A DNA stretch of 64,000 bases from VXOI01 sp965261945 (GTDB lineage: Bacteria; Chloroflexota; Dehalococcoidia; Lucifugimonadales; UBA3495): the NCBI GenBank assembly GCA_965261945.1, contig CBDHEF010000002.1, positions 1,922,001 to 1,986,000 on the forward strand, given 5' to 3'. Below are positions 34,428 to 42,589 of the stretch, piece by piece. Every line of letters starts with the position of its first letter. Positions within the stretch are counted from its first letter, which is position 1. The notes under the pieces are model-generated. The model was not told the origin of the DNA, ran no database searches, and worked only from the letters and a program-made list of their open reading frames with translations. Position numbers and translations under genes: made by a program.

Positions 34428-34743
34428 TTCTTCATCCTCCAAGGCACGGGTTCGGTTTACCGCAGAGGAACATTGGGAACTGTACAGGATACTGGACATT
34501 CGTAACAAGCTGCGAATCGGTCATGCTTACATCCGCCCAAGCCGGACCAACAACCGGCAGCCTCGGGGGAATTTCCCTGAAGGCACTCGCAGCCAGATGG
34601 TAGAAATTCGCCTTACGATAAACGACCACCTGCTTTGCAGGGCGCACCGCTACATTCTGGGTTCGCAGGAAATAACCGGTCCTGACCCCAAGTATTTCCT
34701 CATAGACGATCTGGAAATCGTCCGGGAACAGGGCAGCGGCTGA
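34417..34743 (+). CDS. Hypothetical protein, divergent to and overlapping its neighbour's 5' end
   Basis: 108 residues from the ATG at 34417. The part from VRFTAEEHWELYRILDIRNK to PKYFLIDDLEIVREQGSG reads like a real basic protein, with MVEIRLTINDHLLCRAHRYI in the middle. No good ribosome site precedes the ATG, so the start may lie inside. It overlaps the start of the divergent gene on the other strand by 11 bases. No family recognised. Confidence 0.45.
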   Translation: MEANSSSSKARVRFTAEEHWELYRILDIRNKLRIGHAYIRPSRTNNRQPRGNFPEGTRSQMVEIRLTINDHLLCRAHRYILGSQEITGPDPKYFLIDDLEIVREQGSG

Positions 34744-34782
34744 CCCGGCACCCGCCGGATGGCGCTGCCCTTCCATTCTATC

Positions 34783-35796
34783 CTACCGCCGCAGTTCGTA
34801 GCGGTAGGCGGTGTGGGTGCCGCGGTCGGGAACTGCCGTGGGGCTCGCCGCCGGGAAGGGATATGACGGGTCGGCCGTCTTCTCGCCCAGGGTGTTGCGG
34901 ACTGCGCCGATGCCGTCCACTTCCATCTCCACCACGTCGCCCGGTTCGAGGAAGCGGGCTGCCTCGTAGCCCTTGCGGATGGCCTCGCGCACCGAGCCGC
35001 CGCCCACCGTGCCGCTGCCGATTACGTCGCCGGGGGCGATGCGGCTGTCCTTCGACGCCCGCTGCACAATCTCGCCCCAGGTGTAGTAGGCAAGGGAGGC
35101 GTCGCCGTCGGTCAGCCACGATTCGCCGTTGACCCGCACCTGGCACTTTACGTTCAGCCGTCCCTCGCGGATGTAGGGGAGCATCTCGTCGGTGGTGACC
35201 ATCCACGGCCCGAGGGTGGAGGCCGTATCCTTGCCCTTGGCCGGCCCCAGCCCGAAGGCCATCTCGTCGAACTGCACGTCGCGGGCGCTCCAGTCGTTGA
35301 AGATGCAGAACCCCGCGATGTGCGACAGCGCGTCGCCGGGCGACACGTCGGTCCCGTTGCGCCCGATGACGGCCCCGATTTCCATCTCGTAGTCGTACTG
35401 GTCCGAGGTGGAAGGGAAGGGCACGACGTCATCCGGCCCGTAGATGCAGAGGGTGTTGGAGAAGTAGAACACCGGCATCCTGTACCAGACCTCGTTGGGT
35501 TCGCGGGCGCCCTGTGAGCTGGCGTGCTCCTCGTAGACGATGAAGTCGCGCACGGTGGGGGGCTGCAATATCGGCGAGCGCAGCCGCACGGAATCCAGGG
35601 CCACGGCGGGAGCCGCCGCGCCCCCGGCCAGCGCGTCGCCCACCCGGTCAACGGACGACTCATCCAGGGCCAGCAGCGCGCCCACGTCCCGGATGGTGCG
35701 CGGCGCCCCCAGCAGCGCCGTAACGTCCACCACGCCATCGCCCTGAAGAACGCCGCAGCGCGGCCCGTTGCCGGTGTCATAAGTCAGCAGTTTCAT
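34783..35796 (-). CDS. Fumarylacetoacetate hydrolase family protein
   Basis: 337 residues from the ATG at 35796 (GGAG nine bases upstream). FAH features: RDFIVYEEHASSQGAREPNE, the metal-binding DYEMEIGAVIGRNG block (E-x-E), GFCIFNDWSARDVQ and the GSGTVGGGSVREA substrate loop. Such enzymes open the ring or cleave C-C bonds in 2-hydroxy-acid and aromatic catabolism, or isomerise 2-hydroxyhepta-dienoates. Specific substrate unknown. Confidence 0.92.
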   Translation of the reverse strand: MKLLTYDTGNGPRCGVLQGDGVVDVTALLGAPRTIRDVGALLALDESSVDRVGDALAGGAAAPAVALDSVRLRSPILQPPTVRDFIVYEEHASSQGAREPNEVWYRMPVFYFSNTLCIYGPDDVVPFPSTSDQYDYEMEIGAVIGRNGTDVSPGDALSHIAGFCIFNDWSARDVQFDEMAFGLGPAKGKDTASTLGPWMVTTDEMLPYIREGRLNVKCQVRVNGESWLTDGDASLAYYTWGEIVQRASKDSRIAPGDVIGSGTVGGGSVREAIRKGYEAARFLEPGDVVEMEVDGIGAVRNTLGEKTADPSYPFPAASPTAVPDRGTHTAYRYELRR

Positions 35797-35860
35797 TGTC
35801 GTCGCTCCTGATTGGGGATGGATTGAACGCAAAAACGCAATGGCGCAAAGATTTGGGGGC

Positions 35861-37438
35861 TTACCGTCTCCTGCGACGGCTAGACGTGCGCCCGGTGGCT
35901 CGGCCTACCCGTAAGTTGGCTTCGTTTTTCATATAGCCGTTCTTGCGGTTTTCCTGTTGCAACCCGATTAGCGTAAAGCGGTCGCGTTTTTCTTTGTTGC
36001 ACGGCGGGCAAAGCAACGTTAGGTTTTCGTAGGCATCCGTTCCGCCAGCAGCCCTCGGGTTGATATGGTCAACTTCCAGCACTCGCGGGTCAAAAGTGTA
36101 GTCCGCGCCACAACCTTGGCACAATGCCCCAATATCGGCCAGCAACTTCCCGTGTTGCGTGCGGGGCGCGGGCTGTCGGCCTTCTCGCACCCGGCCCGTG
36201 GGCGTTTGGAGCGCCGCCGCTGCCGTTTCTCCGCCATCCGTCCGCTTGGGTGGGGTTGTTTCGTAGTGGATGTCGCCGAAGGCCAACAGGCTTTGTCCTT
36301 GCTTGCGGCCCCGGCGATTCTTCACTGCCAGACCTTCGGATTCGAGGCGGTCAAGCACCATTTGGTGTGCGCCGTCCCAAATGTCCATCCCGACCCATTG
36401 CCGCCCCAGCCGCTCTGCCGCTATGGGCGTAGTGGCGCAGCCGCAGAAAGGGTCCAGCACTATGTCGCCAGGATTGGACGATGCTTTAATAATCCGTTCG
36501 TAAAGCGCAAGAGGTTTCTGCGTGGGGTATCCAGTTCGCTCCGATGATGTGTTCGGTATCCGGGGAATGTCTGTCCATATATTCTGAAGGGGCTTACCCA
36601 TTGATTCATCAAGGTAAACTTTCAGCCCATCGGTTCGAGGGCAACCGTTGCGTTTGGTCTGGATTCTGCCTTCTGCCCACCACTGCTCAAGTTGCTCTTG
36701 TCGGTAGCCCCATCCTCTGGATGGCCCGGGTATTGTACCCCGCCATTCGAACTTGCCGGAATCGCTATCAGGGCGAGGCGCGGTGAGATTTTCAAGCCGG
36801 TAGCGGCGCCCATTACTATCTGTATGCCGATAACGCTTCAATTGTTGTTCGCTGAAATTGCTCTCTGAGCCAGGATAATTGTGAAATCCTCCATTCCAGG
36901 TTGACTTGTCCGTTTTTGAATAAAACAGGATTATATCGGCTACATTGCCGTAACGGTTGGCCGTATTGTGGCTTTCCGTCCGCTGCCAAGTAATTTCATT
37001 GTGGAAATTATACCGCCCAAATATAGCATCCATTAAGGCTTTCAGGTAATGGCTGGCAGTAGGGTCACAATGCAGGTAAATGCTACCATCAACGCGCAAC
37101 ACCCGGCGCATTTCCAGCAGACGGACACCCATCCAGCATAGGAACGCCGCCATATCGTCGCCGTATACGGTCTTGGCCGCCGTGATAACCTGCCACACCT
37201 CCGGCTCGTCGCGCTGAATGGCAATCAGCCAATCGTCGTGCAGGTCTTCTTGCCAACTCCAACGGTCTTGAAACGATGCCCCGGCGGCAAGCGAATCCGG
37301 CGTGGCGTGGAAGTCGCGGCTCTTGTTGAACGGCGGGTCGGTGGCGATGAGATGCACCGTCTCGCTGTTCATCCCGCGCAGGAAGTCCAGGTTGTCGCCG
37401 TGGTACAGCGTCCGGTTGGCGAAGTTCGGCTCGGCCAT
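35861..37438 (-). CDS. DNA adenine methyltransferase fused to a C-terminal HNH nuclease domain
   Basis: 525 residues from the ATG at 37438. The methyltransferase part has the DPPF catalytic motif IV early (34-37) and the SAM motif DPFCGC late (329-334). This is the beta-class order, and DPPF favours N6-adenine. After a linker, residues 440-490 form an HNH module with zinc cysteines C440, C443, C477 and C480, VDHIN at 456-460 and Asn472. The protein ends in a basic Arg tail. Combining modification and an HNH nuclease in one chain suggests a restriction-modification enzyme, or a self-regulating one. A likely partner nuclease is encoded 51 bases upstream. Confidence 0.85.
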   Translation of the reverse strand: MAEPNFANRTLYHGDNLDFLRGMNSETVHLIATDPPFNKSRDFHATPDSLAAGASFQDRWSWQEDLHDDWLIAIQRDEPEVWQVITAAKTVYGDDMAAFLCWMGVRLLEMRRVLRVDGSIYLHCDPTASHYLKALMDAIFGRYNFHNEITWQRTESHNTANRYGNVADIILFYSKTDKSTWNGGFHNYPGSESNFSEQQLKRYRHTDSNGRRYRLENLTAPRPDSDSGKFEWRGTIPGPSRGWGYRQEQLEQWWAEGRIQTKRNGCPRTDGLKVYLDESMGKPLQNIWTDIPRIPNTSSERTGYPTQKPLALYERIIKASSNPGDIVLDPFCGCATTPIAAERLGRQWVGMDIWDGAHQMVLDRLESEGLAVKNRRGRKQGQSLLAFGDIHYETTPPKRTDGGETAAAALQTPTGRVREGRQPAPRTQHGKLLADIGALCQGCGADYTFDPRVLEVDHINPRAAGGTDAYENLTLLCPPCNKEKRDRFTLIGLQQENRKNGYMKNEANLRVGRATGRTSSRRRRR

Positions 37439-37489
37439 AAATCCGTCCTGTTCTTTCAATCCGGGATGGCGCCGTTCTGTACTCCGAAG

Positions 37490-38188
37490 CTACTCCGGCT
37501 CCATGTCCCGTTCTTCCAGCTCGTGCCACCACACGTTGCCGGCGGCTATCTCCGCCTCGGCATTGCGGTCATTGCGGACGCTGGAGATGACGGCGTGAGC
37601 CGGCCTGCCGGTGAAGCGGGTCAGCAATGCGGCGTTACGCTGGGCCCGGCTGGCGTCCCGCTGGGTTGCGGTGAAGGACGCTTCCACAGCCACGTAGCAG
37701 GTTCCGGCACCGTCCGCTGCCTCGATTACCAGGTCGGCCCGGCGGAAGCTGCGAAGTTCGTTGGTGTGGATGTCTCCACCTGCGGCCTTCTGCGCCATAT
37801 CGGCGATTTCCACCCGGCTGACGTCGCGGACGTATTTCAATCCCAAGCCGTTCTCAATGTTCAGGTCCGCAACGACGCCGGGAGCGTCATAGATTGTGGA
37901 CCAGCGGGCATGGCCCCCCTTGGCGTAGGCCACGTCGTTGCTCAAGACGGTCAGGCGTCGGTCTATGCTGTAATGAAGCTCCTTCAGTTCCGCGGTTTGC
38001 CTTCTCAGTTCCTTGACAGTATCGGAAAGCTCAACGACAGCGGCGGTAATCCGCTCCACGAAGGCGTTGAAACGGGCGGGCAGTTGCAACAGTTCCTCAC
38101 CGAGAATCTGGACGCGCACCGCCTCTCTCCACTGGGGGTTTTCCACGAGGGCGCGCAGGAAATCTTCCTGGCTGTTGATGGTGGTCAT
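37490..38188 (-). CDS. Coiled-coil protein with PD-(D/E)XK-like nuclease domain
   Basis: 232 residues. An N-terminal helix is followed by a coiled coil (about 44-85, VVELSDTVKELRRQTAELKE) and then a domain with ADLVIEA (Asp152) and YVAVEAS (Glu169) spaced as in PD-(D/E)XK nucleases; the usual Lys after Glu-x is replaced by Ser. Similar coiled-coil plus nuclease-like proteins are common in cyanobacteria and Chloroflexota. It is the upstream neighbour of the methyltransferase-HNH gene (51-base gap, same strand), which suggests a joint restriction role. The ATG at 38188 has a purine-rich site. Confidence 0.65.
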   Translation of the reverse strand: MTTINSQEDFLRALVENPQWREAVRVQILGEELLQLPARFNAFVERITAAVVELSDTVKELRRQTAELKELHYSIDRRLTVLSNDVAYAKGGHARWSTIYDAPGVVADLNIENGLGLKYVRDVSRVEIADMAQKAAGGDIHTNELRSFRRADLVIEAADGAGTCYVAVEASFTATQRDASRAQRNAALLTRFTGRPAHAVISSVRNDRNAEAEIAAGNVWWHELEERDMEPE

Positions 38189-38224
38189 AGCTTCTCTCTC
38201 TCGCCGCGAACTAACCCCTATATT

Positions 38225-38392
38225 CTAGGGACTGTCGTCAATTTAAGAGTACTGGTCTCCAAGCGTCTGTTTTCGTCATTCCCGCGAAAGCGGGAATCCA
38301 GAATCCGGTTGCTGGCAAATACGTATTTGCTGCCAATGGCCTTTGGATTCCCGTTTTCGCGGGAATGACGGTGAATATGACGACACGCCCTA
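38225..38392. mobile_element. MITE-like element, family B, copy 1
   Basis: 168 bases with terminal repeats CTAGGGACTGTCGTCA and, in reverse complement, TTAGGGCGTGTCGTCA. It contains two internal palindromes of the ATTCCCGCGAAAGCGGGAAT type. The same element in inverted orientation is at 52632-52818. It fills most of the 301-base gap between the coiled-coil gene and the NIPSNAP gene. No coding capacity. Confidence 0.75.
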
Positions 38393-38489
38393 AACAGTCC
38401 ATAGCCAGTCCGCCATTCCCGTTGAATACGCCAAAGGGCATAGAGATAGCTCTCTACGCCCTCTGCGTTCCCGGCGTCGAAGCTCGCCG

Positions 38490-39107
38490 CTAGTGCATCG
38501 GCGAGAAGCTGGCCGGGATCATTATCTTGTTTTCCTGGGAGACGCGGCCCGGGGCTCCGCTGGGCCACTGGGGAATCTTGCTGGCGGCGGCGCGGACTTC
38601 GGCGCGGTGGTTCAGGTCCTTGTAGGGCCAGACGTGCATCCAGCGGTTCAGCCCGCCGAATTCGGTATACATTCCGGCGGCCAGGGGCGAGAACTCCTCC
38701 CGGTAGGGCAGGGACTCGGCCCAACGGCGCAGCAGCTCGGGCATGGAGCCGGGCTGGTAGGTATAGGTGCGCATCTCGTAGATGCCGCCCAGGGCCTGGT
38801 CTCCGCCCATGGGCCGCATGAAGGGCGCCGGCTGCCAGACTTCGGCGTTCATGTTCAGGATGTTGCCGGGGGTAATCTTCGGGGGCCAGTTGGCCTCCTT
38901 GCTGGCGGCCTCGCGGACCTTTGCCCGCTCCTCCAGGCTGTCGTAGCCCCAGACGTGGATTATCTGGTTCAGCGGACCGATGTCCGTGTGCCAGAAGGCC
39001 GCGATGGGCGAATACTTCTCCCGGTAGGGCAGGGCCTCGGCGAAGGCTTCCTCGGCCTGTGCCACCGCCCCCGGCTTCAGATCGTAGGTACGAACTTCGT
39101 AAATCAT
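38490..39107 (-). CDS. NIPSNAP family protein, two domains
   Basis: 205 residues from the ATG at 39107 (AAGGAG upstream). Two NIPSNAP repeats: MIYEVRTYDLKPGAVAQAEE with NQIIHVWGYDSLEERAKVRE, and IYEMRTYTYQPGSMPELLRR with NRWMHVWPYKDLNHRAEVRA. These alpha-beta barrel dimers are often found near catabolic genes; biochemical role unclear. Longer in-frame starts are rejected because the family begins at MIYEVRTY. Confidence 0.9.
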   Translation of the reverse strand: MIYEVRTYDLKPGAVAQAEEAFAEALPYREKYSPIAAFWHTDIGPLNQIIHVWGYDSLEERAKVREAASKEANWPPKITPGNILNMNAEVWQPAPFMRPMGGDQALGGIYEMRTYTYQPGSMPELLRRWAESLPYREEFSPLAAGMYTEFGGLNRWMHVWPYKDLNHRAEVRAAASKIPQWPSGAPGRVSQENKIMIPASFSPMH

Positions 39108-39276
39108 GCGCTCTCCTTGTTGATTGACGGCTGACAGCCGGATGCAGGCAGTGTAGCAACCGCGCCAAGGGGCGGCAAGCGCGAAGGTGCGGAGGTGCGG
39201 GTGAGGCAACTTGCGCTTTCCCCAAGGCTTCTTGCGTTATTATTGTTGCGATCATCAAACTTCGGAGGTTCGCGCC

Positions 39277-39990
39277 ATGACACAGGAACTGGGCCGCATC
39301 GAGCGCCCGTCGGCAGAGCAATACCGGGGTCTCCGCAAACTGATGCTGGCGCCGCTGGTGTACAGCCCGGCGCAGAACGAGCCGGAGGGCGCCGCCGCCC
39401 TGCAAAACTACTGGGAGCAGATGCAGGCGCAAGTGGCCGCGCTGGAGAACGCCCTGGGCGGCCTGCAACGCATTTACCACGAGAGCATCACCGCCGGCGA
39501 GGACGAGGGGATGGAGCAACTCCAGGCCGGCGACCGGCGCAGCCACGCCTTCATTGCGGGCAAGCGCGGCCCTGCGCCAGGCTCCGGGGGCGCGGTTCTG
39601 GAGGCGACCGAGGACATCGAGGTCCTGCTGGAGACGCTGGACCTGCAACGGTGCCTGATGATTCCCATGGCCAGCCCCACCGTCACCGCCCGACTACAGG
39701 AGTGGTACGCCGATGCCAACCGCCGCCGCTACGAACACATCGCCGCCCGCATAGACGAGACGCTGACCGAGGACGGCGTCGGCCTGCTGCTCATCAGCGA
39801 GCGGCACCAGGTCCAGTTCCCAGCCGACATCGAGGTGTTTTACGTGTCGCCGCCCGCCCTCGACGAGTTCCGGCGGTGGTTCCAGAACTGGGCGACACGA
39901 CAGCAGCAGGCCGCCGCCGAAGCCGCAGCAAGCCAGCATCGCGGCGAAGAGCCGGAAGACGAGGCGGGAATTGACAGCCCGCCAGACTGA
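39277..39990 (+). CDS. Hypothetical protein
   Basis: 237 residues from the ATG at 39277, nine bases after GGAGG, so translation is well supported. Mixed helical protein: RKLMLAPLVYSPAQNEPEGA, a helix with NYWEQMQAQVAALENALGGL, VLLETLDLQRCLMIPMASPT, then RRRYEHIAARIDETLTEDGV and LLLISERHQVQFPADIEVFY, ending in an acidic low-complexity tail. I cannot place it in a named family. It precedes the luciferase-like gene by 78 bases on the same strand. Confidence 0.7.
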   Translation: MTQELGRIERPSAEQYRGLRKLMLAPLVYSPAQNEPEGAAALQNYWEQMQAQVAALENALGGLQRIYHESITAGEDEGMEQLQAGDRRSHAFIAGKRGPAPGSGGAVLEATEDIEVLLETLDLQRCLMIPMASPTVTARLQEWYADANRRRYEHIAARIDETLTEDGVGLLLISERHQVQFPADIEVFYVSPPALDEFRRWFQNWATRQQQAAAEAAASQHRGEEPEDEAGIDSPPD

Positions 39991-40068
39991 TTACATACTT
40001 GCCCCGATGCCATCAACCCTTGAATTCTGAACGAAAACGGTCGCGGCACGCCGCAACGGGGGCGCCAG

Positions 40069-41247
40069 ATGAAGCGAGAATTCTTCTTCTTTACGGAGAT
40101 GGGCTACACGGCCTATCCGCAGGACGAAGCCAAGCGCGTTGGCTATAACAACCTGATGTTTCCCAACGAGCATTTCAGCCCGGAGAAGGCCCAGGAACTC
40201 TACAGTATGTACTTTGACGAGTTGCAGTACTGCACCGAGGCGGGCTTCGACGGCGTGATGATCAACGAGCATCACAACAACCCGCTGTGCATGATGCCAT
40301 CGGTCAACGTCATCGGCTCGGTGCTGGCCTCCCGGACCAAGCAGGGCAAGATCGTGTTCCTTGGCAACGTGCTGCCCATCCACGACAACCCCCTGCGGGT
40401 CGCCGAGGAAATCGCGATGATCGACATCCTGTCGGGCGGGCGCGTGGTCTGCGGCTTCGTGCGTGGCATCGGCCAGGAGAGCATGGCCACCAACACCAAC
40501 CCCATCTACAACCGCGAGCGCTTCGACGAAGCCCACAACGTCATCGTGGAGGCCTGGACTAAGCCCGGCCCGTTCCGGTACGAGGGCAGACATTTTCACT
40601 ACCGGGTGGTCAACCCGTGGGTGATGCCGCTCCAGAAGCCCCATCCGCCCATCTGGATTCCCGGCGTGGCCTCGCCGGAGTCGGTCATCTGGGCGGCCAA
40701 GCACCAATACCCCTACGTGGCCCTGGCCCCGCCGCTGAACCTGCTGGCCGACATCTACAAGCTATACCAGAACACCGCCGAGGCCGACGGGTGGACACCT
40801 ACGCCGGAGCATCGCGGCTACGCGGTGCGGGTGAACGTGGCCGACTCCGACGAGAAGGCGTACGAGGAGGGCAAGAATTTCTACTGGCAGCTTGGCACGT
40901 CCTTCGGCGTGACCCCGCCGCACTGGCTGGCCCCGCCCGGCTACCTGACCCGCGCCGCCGCCACCGGCGCCCGCGAGCAGGCCCGCCGCGCCGTGCAGAC
41001 CGTCGTCCCCGGCGGCCCGGTCCTGCCCTACGACGACGCCCAGGAGACCTACCAGATCGTGACCGGCAACCCGGATACGGTCATCAAGAAGATGAAGCGC
41101 CTGATCGACATCATCGATCCCGGCTACATCATCTTCTGGGGGCGCGAGGGCCAGATGTCCCACGATGTCGCTGTGCGCAGCATAGACCTGATGACCCGGG
41201 AGGTCATTCCCGCACTTCGCGAGTACAAGGCCCAGCAGGCAGTGTAG
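40069..41247 (+). CDS. LLM-class flavin-dependent oxidoreductase
   Basis: 392 residues of the bacterial luciferase-like fold: REFFFFTEMGYTAYPQD, FDGVMINEHHNNPLCMMPS (the NEHH pattern), IVFLGNVLPIHDNPLRVAEE, MIDILSGGRVVCGFVRGIGQ and PPIWIPGVASPESVIWAAK. These enzymes use FMNH2 or F420 to oxidise diverse substrates; substrate unknown. Followed directly by a 55-bp tandem array. Confidence 0.92.
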   Translation: MKREFFFFTEMGYTAYPQDEAKRVGYNNLMFPNEHFSPEKAQELYSMYFDELQYCTEAGFDGVMINEHHNNPLCMMPSVNVIGSVLASRTKQGKIVFLGNVLPIHDNPLRVAEEIAMIDILSGGRVVCGFVRGIGQESMATNTNPIYNRERFDEAHNVIVEAWTKPGPFRYEGRHFHYRVVNPWVMPLQKPHPPIWIPGVASPESVIWAAKHQYPYVALAPPLNLLADIYKLYQNTAEADGWTPTPEHRGYAVRVNVADSDEKAYEEGKNFYWQLGTSFGVTPPHWLAPPGYLTRAAATGAREQARRAVQTVVPGGPVLPYDDAQETYQIVTGNPDTVIKKMKRLIDIIDPGYIIFWGREGQMSHDVAVRSIDLMTREVIPALREYKAQQAV

Positions 41248-41281
41248 AGGCCCGGCCGGAATGTCCACTGAGAACCACGGG

Positions 41282-41763
41282 CAACTCTCTTGCCATCCGG
41301 CTTCTGCCTCCGTGGCCCGGCGGGGCCACCGGCGGGCAACTCTCTCGCCATCCGGCTTCTGCCTCCGTGGCCCGGCGGGGCCACCGGCGGGCTACTCTCT
41401 CGCCATCCGGCTTCTGCCTCCGTGGCCCGGCGGGGCCACCGGCGGGCTACCCTCTTGCCATCGGCTTCTGCCTCCGTGGCCCGGCGGGGCCACCGGCGGG
41501 CTACTCTCTTGCCATCCGGCTTCTGCCTCCGTGGCCCGGCGGGGCCACCGGCGGGCTACTCTCTTGCCATCCGGCTTCTGCCTCCGTGGCCCGGCGGGGC
41601 CACCGGCGGGCTACTCTCTTGCCATCCGGCTTCTGCCTCCGTGGCCCGGCGGGGCCACCGGCGGGCTACCCTCTTGCCATCCGGCTTCTGCCTCCGTGGC
41701 CCGGCGGGGCTACCGGCGGGCTACTCTCTTGCCATCCGGCTTCTGCCTCCGTGGCCCGGCGGG
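41282..41763. repeat. 55-bp tandem repeat array, nine copies
   Basis: Unit of 55 bases (CTACTCTCTTGCCATCCGGC, then TTCTGCCTCCGTGGCCCGGC, then GGGGCCACCGGCGGG), with cores starting at about 41301, 41356, 41411, 41465, 41520, 41575, 41630, 41685 and 41740. One copy lacks a base and a few have point changes. Each unit holds a near-palindrome (GTGGCCCGGCGGGGCCAC). As 55 is not a multiple of three, open frames through it are artefacts. Confidence 0.95.
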
Positions 41764-42115
41764 CGGAGAAACGAAGCGGAACGCCGGGCAGGATAGTCGC
41801 CGGTGATTTGTGCGCCGGGGCGTTTGCGGCTGGGCCACTGCAAGGTATCTCGAATTGCAGCGGAGAAAGTGGCCTTGAGCGCGCTTTTGGAAAACGTGGT
41901 ATGCTTGCGTATATTCCACTCGGCGATTCTGCGAACCTGAAGCGCAAAAGCGTCCGGGGCCTCGCGCCCCTTGTCCAGAGTTTTAGGGTTGTGGTCTCTG
42001 TGGCAAATTGCCCAGCCCTTTCACCTGCGCAAGGGGGTTAGCCATGAATTTTTTGCGTCTGCCTTCTCCTCTCTTTCCCCGGCATAAGGCTGCGCACCAA
42101 CTTGCCCGCTAAAGA
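41764..42115 (+). other. Non-coding stretch, possible structured transcript
   Basis: Between the 55-bp array and a strong terminator at 42116-42152 lies 350 bases without a convincing gene. A 21-codon frame (ATG at about 42042, MNFLRLPSPLFPRHK) follows AAGGGGG and ends just before the terminator. GC-rich self-complementary stretches (such as GGGGCCTCGCGCCCC) and the terminator suggest a small RNA or leader. No known RNA family (RNase P, SRP, tmRNA, 6S) was recognised. Confidence 0.35.
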
Positions 42116-42152
42116 GCGCCGGCCCCGCTGGATTTTCTAGCGGGGCCGGCGC
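42116..42152 (+). terminator. Strong hairpin, probable terminator
   Basis: Perfect 14-bp stem GCGCCGGCCCCGCT (42116-42129) with 42139-42152 and a 9-base loop. No clear U-run follows, so termination is likely but not certain. Confidence 0.7.
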
Positions 42153-42288
42153 GTTCAGGCGCACCGCCGAAGCGGGGACACCCACAGCCCGGTTAGGCCG
42201 TCTGGAATTTGCCAGCGGTTGCAGTGGGGTCAAGTTGGCAGGGTCGATTGCCGCCCGTAAGGCGAGTCTTCACAACGAGGACTCTGTC

Positions 42289-42429
42289 ATGATGGATTGG
42301 TTGAAACAGCACGAGTGGATTCAGGATGGCGGCGGCCGTTTCTCGCAGACGGTCAGCTTCCTGGCCTTCATAGCAATGCCCGGCTGCATATTCGGGGCCA
42401 TAATTGAGCGGCTATTCTGGCCGAAGTAA
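42289..42429 (+). CDS. Small membrane protein, 46 residues
   Basis: MMDWLKQHEWIQDGGGRFSQ leads into a hydrophobic segment (TVSFLAFIAMPGCIFGAII) and ends ERLFWPK. A small hairpin (GAGTC/GACTC, 42264-42284) and CGAGGA precede the ATG, and a perfect 16-bp terminator follows 18 bases after the stop. The two flanking hairpins isolate it as its own transcription unit, which supports that it is real. No family recognised. Confidence 0.55.
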   Translation: MMDWLKQHEWIQDGGGRFSQTVSFLAFIAMPGCIFGAIIERLFWPK

Positions 42430-42447
42430 CGGCTACCTGCATTCCAA

Positions 42448-42489
42448 AGCGAAGCCGCCGACTGTCGCAAGGGAGTCGGCGGCTTCGCT
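42448..42489 (+). terminator. Rho-independent-type terminator after the small membrane protein
   Basis: Perfect 16-bp stem (AGCGAAGCCGCCGACT at 42448-42463 with 42474-42489) around a 10-base loop. It is convergent with the end of hsdM 100 bases further on. Confidence 0.8.
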
Positions 42490-42589
42490 GACAACCGAAG
42501 CCCTGCCGGGGTGTATGTTCCTAACAAGACCGGGCGGGGCTCCCTGCGGGGGGCGGCTTCAAGGGTCTCTATGTGGGAAACAAATTGGG

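Noticed and set aside
41261..42041. Long open frames through the 55-bp array
   Set aside because: The repeated Pro/Arg/Gly-rich sequence appears in all frames because the unit is not a multiple of three; no start or ribosome site.
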